From an uncultured Clostridia bacterium (GTDB taxonomy: Bacteria > Bacillota > Clostridia > Oscillospirales > Ruminococcaceae): a stretch of 15,533 bases of DNA. Positions 11,887 to 15,533 of the stretch are shown here, piece by piece. The DNA is taken from contig CANRLY010000018.1 of assembly GCA_947631585.1 (NCBI GenBank), positions 1 through 15,533 of the forward strand. Direction: 5' to 3'. Below the pieces are notes generated by a model. The model saw only the letters and a program-made list of their open reading frames with translations. It was not told the origin of the DNA and made no database searches. Made by a program: the position numbers and the translations under genes. Numbering within the stretch: position 1 is the first letter of the stretch; each line of letters starts with the position of its first letter.

Positions 11887-12308
11887 TTACCTCTACGTCC
11901 TTTCTGTTTTAATATAGATACCGCCTGTTGTGATCCGGCTGAATTATTTATATTGGAAAGATATTTTTCAAGAGTTCCTGTTTCTTCCGCTCTAATAGGG
12001 TTTATATCCAATCTGATACCTTCGATTTCAGGCTTGCTCTCATTGAGGAGATTGAAAAGAGCGTATTCTTTAAGATTGGATCTTATCTCTGCAACAATGT
12101 CAATGTCAGAGCTTTCTGTCTCCTTTCCTCTTGAACGTGAACCATATATAGCAATATCTATTATTTTGGCTGATATCTCATTTTCTCCGAAAACGTTGCT
12201 TATATATTCTTTTGCAATAGTCTCAATATCTTCAGAAGATTTGCCTCCGATATTGTGAAAAAAGAATACCGTCTTTTCTTTGAACTCAGGTATTACCATA
12301 TTTGACAT
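11883..12308 (-). CDS. Nucleotidyltransferase domain protein of the mobile-element type
   Basis: This is a 141-aa protein from the ATG at 12308, 4 bp after the preceding stop codon; longer in-frame starts lie inside the previous gene. The core is AIYGSRSRGKETESSDIDIV: Gly56-Ser57, ten residues, then Asp68-x-Asp70, with a third acidic residue Asp101 in RLDINPI. This is the minimal Pol-beta nucleotidyltransferase (MNT) signature. The downstream motif LDINPIRAEETGTLEKYL resembles the nucleotidyltransferase modules found inside large polyvalent proteins of conjugative elements. The reaction is nucleotide transfer to a protein or RNA, with unknown target. No HEPN partner lies next to it. AAAGGACG, 14 bases before the ATG, is a rather distant ribosome-binding site. 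Confidence 0.8.
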   Translation of the reverse strand: MSNMVIPEFKEKTVFFFHNIGGKSSEDIETIAKEYISNVFGENEISAKIIDIAIYGSRSRGKETESSDIDIVAEIRSNLKEYALFNLLNESKPEIEGIRLDINPIRAEETGTLEKYLSNINNSAGSQQAVSILKQKGRRGK

Positions 12309-12312
12309 TCTG

Positions 12313-12873
12313 TTATCGTCGTCCTTTCTGCTTTTTCGTAATATAATTTTCACCGTTTTTAGGTTCATCTGAAGCAGATTCAGCATATGCTGCAAGTGTC
12401 TGCTCATGGTCAAGACCTATGCGGCTCTGATAGATCATATCCCCGTCCCAAGTGCCACGGGTATGATTGATACCGTTGAGGTACTTAACTCCTGTGCCGC
12501 CAAGCTCTCTCCATTCCAGCAGATTCTGAGTGTAATCATCAACTAGATAGTCGCTCTCTGTTATAGGGGAGTAGTTTTCCCGAAGATACTCGGCTTTGTT
12601 CTGTCCAAACGGCACGAAGATATATTTTTCTTCCGAAAGCTCAGACAGGTGTTCTTTGAGCCATTGTCGCTTTTCTTCCAACGCATACTTGCTTTCCGGC
12701 AAGACGCAGGAAAGAATATACACGTCATAGCCGGTATGCACCAGCTGGTGAACGTCTCCCAATATGTCCCGGTTGGGTTCAAGGTTTCTGTAGTAGCCTT
12801 TTTCAAAAAGCTGCTCAAACTCTACATTGTTCCACCGAGCCAATGTACCGTCCATATCGATGAATAATCTCAT
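12313..12873 (-). CDS. HAD-family 5'(3')-deoxyribonucleotidase-like protein
   Basis: This is a 186-aa protein. The start MRLFIDMDGTLARW is HAD motif I (nucleophile Asp6, acid Asp8). Motif II is Ser55 in YILSCV, motif III Lys93 in FGQNKAEYL, and motif IV Asp112-Asp113 in DYLVDDYTQNLLEW. This is the NT5C type of soluble 5'-nucleotidase, which removes phosphate from deoxynucleoside monophosphates. It is the first gene of the long operon; AAAAGGAG lies 9 bases before the ATG. The C-terminal tail from about 165 is extra and ends in KKQKGRR, which is the reading of the next gene's ribosome-binding site. Such a gene in a mobile element may alter nucleotide pools; that role is inferred. Confidence 0.85.
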   Translation of the reverse strand: MRLFIDMDGTLARWNNVEFEQLFEKGYYRNLEPNRDILGDVHQLVHTGYDVYILSCVLPESKYALEEKRQWLKEHLSELSEEKYIFVPFGQNKAEYLRENYSPITESDYLVDDYTQNLLEWRELGGTGVKYLNGINHTRGTWDGDMIYQSRIGLDHEQTLAAYAESASDEPKNGENYITKKQKGRR

Positions 12874-12902
12874 GTTTTACCACTCCTTTTGAAATGTTTT
12901 AT

Positions 12903-12931
12903 TTATTATTTGATCGGCTGAATTTTTGCAA
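12903..12931 (-). promoter_or_regulatory. Weak candidate promoter of the long operon
   Basis: TTGCAA (12926-12931), 17 bases, then TAATAA (12903-12908) lie between the HEPN terminator and the first gene of the operon. The gap must contain a promoter if the terminator works, but both boxes match the consensus only in part. Confidence 0.3.
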
Positions 12932-12932
12932 T

Positions 12933-12959
12933 AAAAAAAGACGACCAAATTGATCGTCT
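12933..12959 (-). terminator. Intrinsic terminator of the MNT-HEPN cassette
   Basis: On the minus strand AGACGATCA and TGGTCGTCT form a 9-bp stem (one G-U pair) with a 3-base loop, followed directly by seven T residues. It lies 25 bp past the HEPN stop codon and separates the cassette from the long operon. Confidence 0.85.
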
Positions 12960-12983
12960 GAATTTCATAAAATATTTAAAATG

Positions 12984-13415
12984 TCACGTCGGTTCACATT
13001 CCTCAGCTTCATCGGCTTCAATGTTTTGAACTGAAGCGATCTCTTGCCTGAGAAGTTCGCTTAATTCTGTATATATCTTTTTTGCCTTAGAGTATTTCTT
13101 TTCTGAAAAATCAATAAACGGGTCATATCTGGTCGTTGATTCCCATGCGGTTAACATATCGGATATGTCCTCAAGTTCTTCCGGAATCTTTATTCCAAGA
13201 CGTTCGGAGCAAACTCTGAGCTTTGCAATATTATGGGTAAATTCCGGTGTCTCCCCATAAATCAATATTAAGCCCTTTAGGGATTTTTCAATTGCTTGCT
13301 GAATATGATAAGCAGCGGCAGAAACCGCATAATCAGCAGGAAATTCTTTTTCTGAAAGAATACATATTTTAAAATCCCTTTCAGCAAGTATCAGATAGTC
13401 ATTGCTGTTTTGCAT
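12984..13415 (-). CDS. HEPN domain protein, putative partner of the MNT protein
   Basis: This is a 143-aa protein from the ATG at 13415, 9 bases after AAAGGAG; the GTG at 13421 is too close. The four-helix HEPN pattern is clear: AAYHIQQAIEKSLKGLILIYG (35-55), TPEFTHNIAKLR (57-67) and ESTTRYDPF (92-100), as in the Pfam HEPN family. In HEPN-MNT pairs the HEPN member is often an RNase toxin with R-x4-6-H. That motif is absent here: neither His37 nor His61 has an Arg at the required distance. So it may be a non-catalytic HEPN, or a substrate-binding partner. The last 17 bp of the MNT gene overlap its start, so the two are translated together. Confidence 0.8.
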   Translation of the reverse strand: MQNSNDYLILAERDFKICILSEKEFPADYAVSAAAYHIQQAIEKSLKGLILIYGETPEFTHNIAKLRVCSERLGIKIPEELEDISDMLTAWESTTRYDPFIDFSEKKYSKAKKIYTELSELLRQEIASVQNIEADEAEECEPT

Positions 13416-13746
13416 AAACACATACTCCTTTATTAACTTCTTTTTTCAGCAGGTCGCTGTGAATGTCGTTGTAATGGATAACATCGACTTCTGATGGGAT
13501 CTCAATAAAAAACGGTCTTGCTATTTTCGCAAATTCATCAAAATCAGCACCGGGAATATCAAGAGCAATGTCCAAGTCACTTTCTACTCCGCAGTTCATA
13601 GTTACTGCGCTTCCGAATATGATAAGTCTTTTGATCCTGCTGTCGGCTTCAGACAATTCTATTGCTTTTTGGACAGCCCTCTGTTTTGACGGAAAAATAT
13701 ATTTTAACTTATCTGACCCATCAAATCGTTTTGGAAAAATGAACAT
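13399..13746 (-). CDS. MNT-type minimal nucleotidyltransferase, putative antitoxin or modifying enzyme
   Basis: This is a 115-aa protein. LIIFGSAVTMNCGVESDLDIALD holds Gly45-Ser46, ten residues, then Asp57-x-Asp59, and Asp88 (SEVDVI) is the third acidic residue, so the catalytic site is complete. In known MNT-HEPN pairs the MNT protein adds nucleotides (AMP in studied cases) to the HEPN toxin and neutralises it. AAAGGAG lies 7 bases before the ATG, and a strong TTGATT-17-TATAAT promoter lies just upstream. The HEPN gene begins inside its last codons. It is unlike the second nucleotidyltransferase (11883-12308) outside the catalytic motif. Confidence 0.85.
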   Translation of the reverse strand: MFIFPKRFDGSDKLKYIFPSKQRAVQKAIELSEADSRIKRLIIFGSAVTMNCGVESDLDIALDIPGADFDEFAKIARPFFIEIPSEVDVIHYNDIHSDLLKKEVNKGVCVYAKQQ

Positions 13747-13799
13747 TAAGACACTCCTTTCTTAATTCACATACTTTATTTTCTTTGCTGTTAAATTGT

Positions 13800-13828
13800 A
13801 TTATATCACACTGGCTGAAAAAAATCAA
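13800..13828 (-). promoter_or_regulatory. Sigma-70-type promoter of the MNT-HEPN cassette
   Basis: On the minus strand TTGATT (13823-13828), 17 bases and TATAAT (13800-13805) give a perfect -10 and a 4/6 -35. The predicted start site lies about 45 bp before the ATG at 13746. Confidence 0.75.
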
Positions 13829-13848
13829 CTATATTTTCCCCAAAAGCT

Positions 13849-13875
13849 CCCGTCCTACCTTTGCAGCAGGACGGG
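13849..13875 (-). terminator. Terminator-like hairpin after the adhesin gene
   Basis: CCCGTCCT (13849-13856) and AGGACGGG (13868-13875) form an 8-bp GC-rich stem with an 11-base loop. On the minus strand it is followed by AGCTTTTGGGG, so the T-run is weak and slightly offset. It lies 23 bp past the adhesin stop codon. Confidence 0.55.
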
Positions 13876-13898
13876 ATTGGGGAACAAAGGAGGATCTG

Positions 13899-15533
13899 TT
13901 ATGTCGCAGATGATCTGCGTCTCGTTATCATTATTAAAGCCAGCACTAAAATGCCGCTTATGCAAATATTGTCTGCATAACTTCCTGTATTCGGGATATC
14001 GTCCTCGATGCGCTCGTTAGTCATGTGAGCTTCGGTGATCTTTCCGGCTTCGATGACGAACTCATACTTGCCGTTATCGATCAGATATCCTGATGGAGCT
14101 TCTATTTCCTGATAGTAATATTTACCTTCAGGAAGCGTAAACTCTATCTTTCCATTTTCATCAGTTACGCCGGTGACAACTTCGTTTCCAGCTTCGTCGT
14201 AAATGGCGATCTTGCAGTTGGGAATGAGCTTTCCATCAGATACATCAGACTTGGTGAATACCAGTGTTCCGGGCTTCTTTTCGTCAGTCATGTGAGCTTC
14301 GGTAATTTTTCCAGCTTCGATGACAAACTCATACTTTCCGTTATCGATCTGGTAGTTCTCAGGAGCTTCGATCTCCCGATAAAAGTATTTGCCGGAAGGA
14401 AGCGTAAACTCTATCTTTCCGTTTTCATCAGTAACGCCGGTGACAACTTCGTTTCCAGCTTCGTCGTAAATGGCGATCTTGCAGTTTGGAATAAGCTTGC
14501 CGTCAGAAACGTCGCTCTTTGTGAATACCAGCGTTCCGGGCATTTCTTCATTTGTGACAGGAGTTTCAGTAGTCTCTGCGTAAGCTACGTTCACTTGCTG
14601 GGGTTCTGCTACAAAATATCCGAATGGAACAGTCTCGCCCAGCTCAGTCACTGTGTAAGTTCCTATGGGAACTGTGTTTACCAAGTTGCCGCTGCTGTCC
14701 AGCAGATCGTTTCCGTCAGAGTCGATCTGATGGAATACTGCAAGACCGGTGCTGTCGGTGGTACCAGCTGCATATATCTCTCTTCCGGAATCTGATATTC
14801 CGGAGAGAACAAACTTGATACCTTCAAGATTCTTGCTGCCCTTGGTGGATTTCTGCACCTGAACAGAACCTGTTTTTTCTATATTGAAAATATCAGCTGT
14901 AACAGCTTCAGAGTAAGTCACGGTCACTTGCTGAGGTTCTGCAACCAGATAAGCGTAGGGTACGGTCTCACCGTCCTCGGTAACTGTGTATGTTCCGACC
15001 GGAACGGAAAAAGTCACTTTTCCGTCCTCATTGGTAAACCCATATTCAGATATGGCTCTGCCAGAGTCGGATATTCCTGTAAGCATAAAGCCAATGTCCT
15101 CGATGTTGAGCATACCTTCTGTACGCTTCTGAACGGTCACTTCGCCGTATTTTTCCAGGTTGAGGAAGTCTACAGGAGTTGTCTCGCCATAAGCTACAGT
15201 TACGGTCTGTTCATCTGCTATAAGGTAAGCATAAGGCACAGTCTCACCGTTTTCGGTAACGGTGTATGTTCCAACAGGTATGCTTTCAAAGGTAGCAACA
15301 CCGTTTTCGTCGGTGGTGGCGCTCATGAATATTGTTCTGCCGGAATCTGATATTCCTGAGAGAACAAACTCAATTCCTTCAAGGTTGAGCATACCTTCTG
15401 TGCGCTTCTGCACCTTGATAGAACCTGTCTTTTCATTGTTAGTAAACTCTGCGGTAACTGTCTCATTGTAGAGTACAGTTACTTCTTGCGAATCTGCCGT
15501 CAGATATATGTCTCCGTTTACAGTCGAACCGTT
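13899..15533 (-). CDS. Sortase-anchored Cna-B/SpaA-repeat surface protein, 5' end outside the window
   Basis: The frame stays open to the right edge, so at least 544 residues are present and the N-terminus is missing. The visible part is a chain of Ig-like Cna-B domains: the end of one, then three of a VQKRTEG type (about 92, 92 and 106 residues), then two near-identical PGTLVFTKSD domains (89 residues each). Each domain has a Lys in the first strand (VQK, FTK) and a Glu in GTYTVTE or YYQEIEAP, the residues that form isopeptide bonds in this fold. The C-terminus has IPNTG (13983-13997), a hydrophobic helix and RRRSSAT: a sortase signal of the LPxTG class with Ile at the first position. It is likely an adhesin or pilin-like stalk protein in the cell wall. 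Confidence 0.9.
   Translation of the reverse strand, partial: NGSTVNGDIYLTADSQEVTVLYNETVTAEFTNNEKTGSIKVQKRTEGMLNLEGIEFVLSGISDSGRTIFMSATTDENGVATFESIPVGTYTVTENGETVPYAYLIADEQTVTVAYGETTPVDFLNLEKYGEVTVQKRTEGMLNIEDIGFMLTGISDSGRAISEYGFTNEDGKVTFSVPVGTYTVTEDGETVPYAYLVAEPQQVTVTYSEAVTADIFNIEKTGSVQVQKSTKGSKNLEGIKFVLSGISDSGREIYAAGTTDSTGLAVFHQIDSDGNDLLDSSGNLVNTVPIGTYTVTELGETVPFGYFVAEPQQVNVAYAETTETPVTNEEMPGTLVFTKSDVSDGKLIPNCKIAIYDEAGNEVVTGVTDENGKIEFTLPSGKYFYREIEAPENYQIDNGKYEFVIEAGKITEAHMTDEKKPGTLVFTKSDVSDGKLIPNCKIAIYDEAGNEVVTGVTDENGKIEFTLPEGKYYYQEIEAPSGYLIDNGKYEFVIEAGKITEAHMTNERIEDDIPNTGSYADNICISGILVLALIMITRRRSSAT
14007..14540. repeat. Tandem duplication of an 89-codon domain in the adhesin
   Basis: Copies at 14274-14540 and 14007-14273 encode almost the same 89 residues. 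They are identical from PGTLVF through EFTLP and again from DNGKYEF to AHMT. Differences cluster around the EIEAP loop (PENYQ against PSGYL). Many of the base differences elsewhere are silent. Confidence 0.85.

Noticed and set aside
14292..15350. Plus-strand frames of 64-167 aa opposite the adhesin
   Set aside because: They are shadows of the repetitive adhesin coding sequence on the minus strand.

Overview
The window looks like part of an integrative and conjugative element (or a large conjugative plasmid) of a gut-type Firmicute, most likely Ruminococcus or a relative in the Oscillospiraceae. This rests on Shine-Dalgarno sites of the AGGAGG type before nearly every gene, moderately AT-rich DNA, a threonine/lysine-rich linker joined to a Big_2 domain, an IPNTG sortase-anchored protein with Cna-B/SpaA repeats, and the family content (PrgI, VirB4, DUF3991/Toprim primase, DUF2958, amidoligase with gamma-glutamylcyclotransferase). 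No genome comparison could be run, so the genus is an inference. Every gene I can support is on the minus strand and is read from right to left.

Right end (13.0-15.5 kb): the 3' part of a long repeat-built cell-wall-anchored adhesin, a terminator-like hairpin, then a two-gene nucleotidyltransferase (MNT) / HEPN cassette with its own TTGATT-17-TATAAT promoter and an intrinsic terminator. The cassette resembles an HEPN-MNT toxin-antitoxin pair, but the HEPN protein lacks the R-x4-6-H ribonuclease motif.

Middle (1.05-12.9 kb): one almost gapless operon of 16 genes. Its order is a HAD 5'-nucleotidase, a second nucleotidyltransferase, an amidoligase, a gamma-glutamylcyclotransferase (GGCT) plus an N-terminally truncated second GGCT, DUF2958, SSB, three unknown small proteins, a DUF3991/Toprim primase, then conjugation genes (a small VirB2-like membrane protein, a VirB6/TrbL-like protein, PrgI/VirB3, the VirB4 ATPase), a membrane-anchored Thr-rich Big_2 protein and a ribbon-helix-helix (RHH) protein. 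The first half is probably accessory or establishment functions and DNA metabolism; the second half is the mating-pore core. Many genes end inside the Shine-Dalgarno site of the next gene, which implies tight translational coupling.

Left end (1-1.05 kb): a dense cis-acting region. Eight copies of GCCGTACA occur as four pairs (11 bp within a pair, 41-43 bp between pairs). They are followed by five palindromes or hairpins in 155 bp, a second RHH gene, and a 34-bp tandem repeat running off the edge. This is the most interesting part of the window: a candidate origin of transfer, partition site or autoregulated promoter array. Relaxase, coupling protein, integrase and att sites are not in the window. 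No tRNA, rRNA, CRISPR array or insertion sequence was seen.
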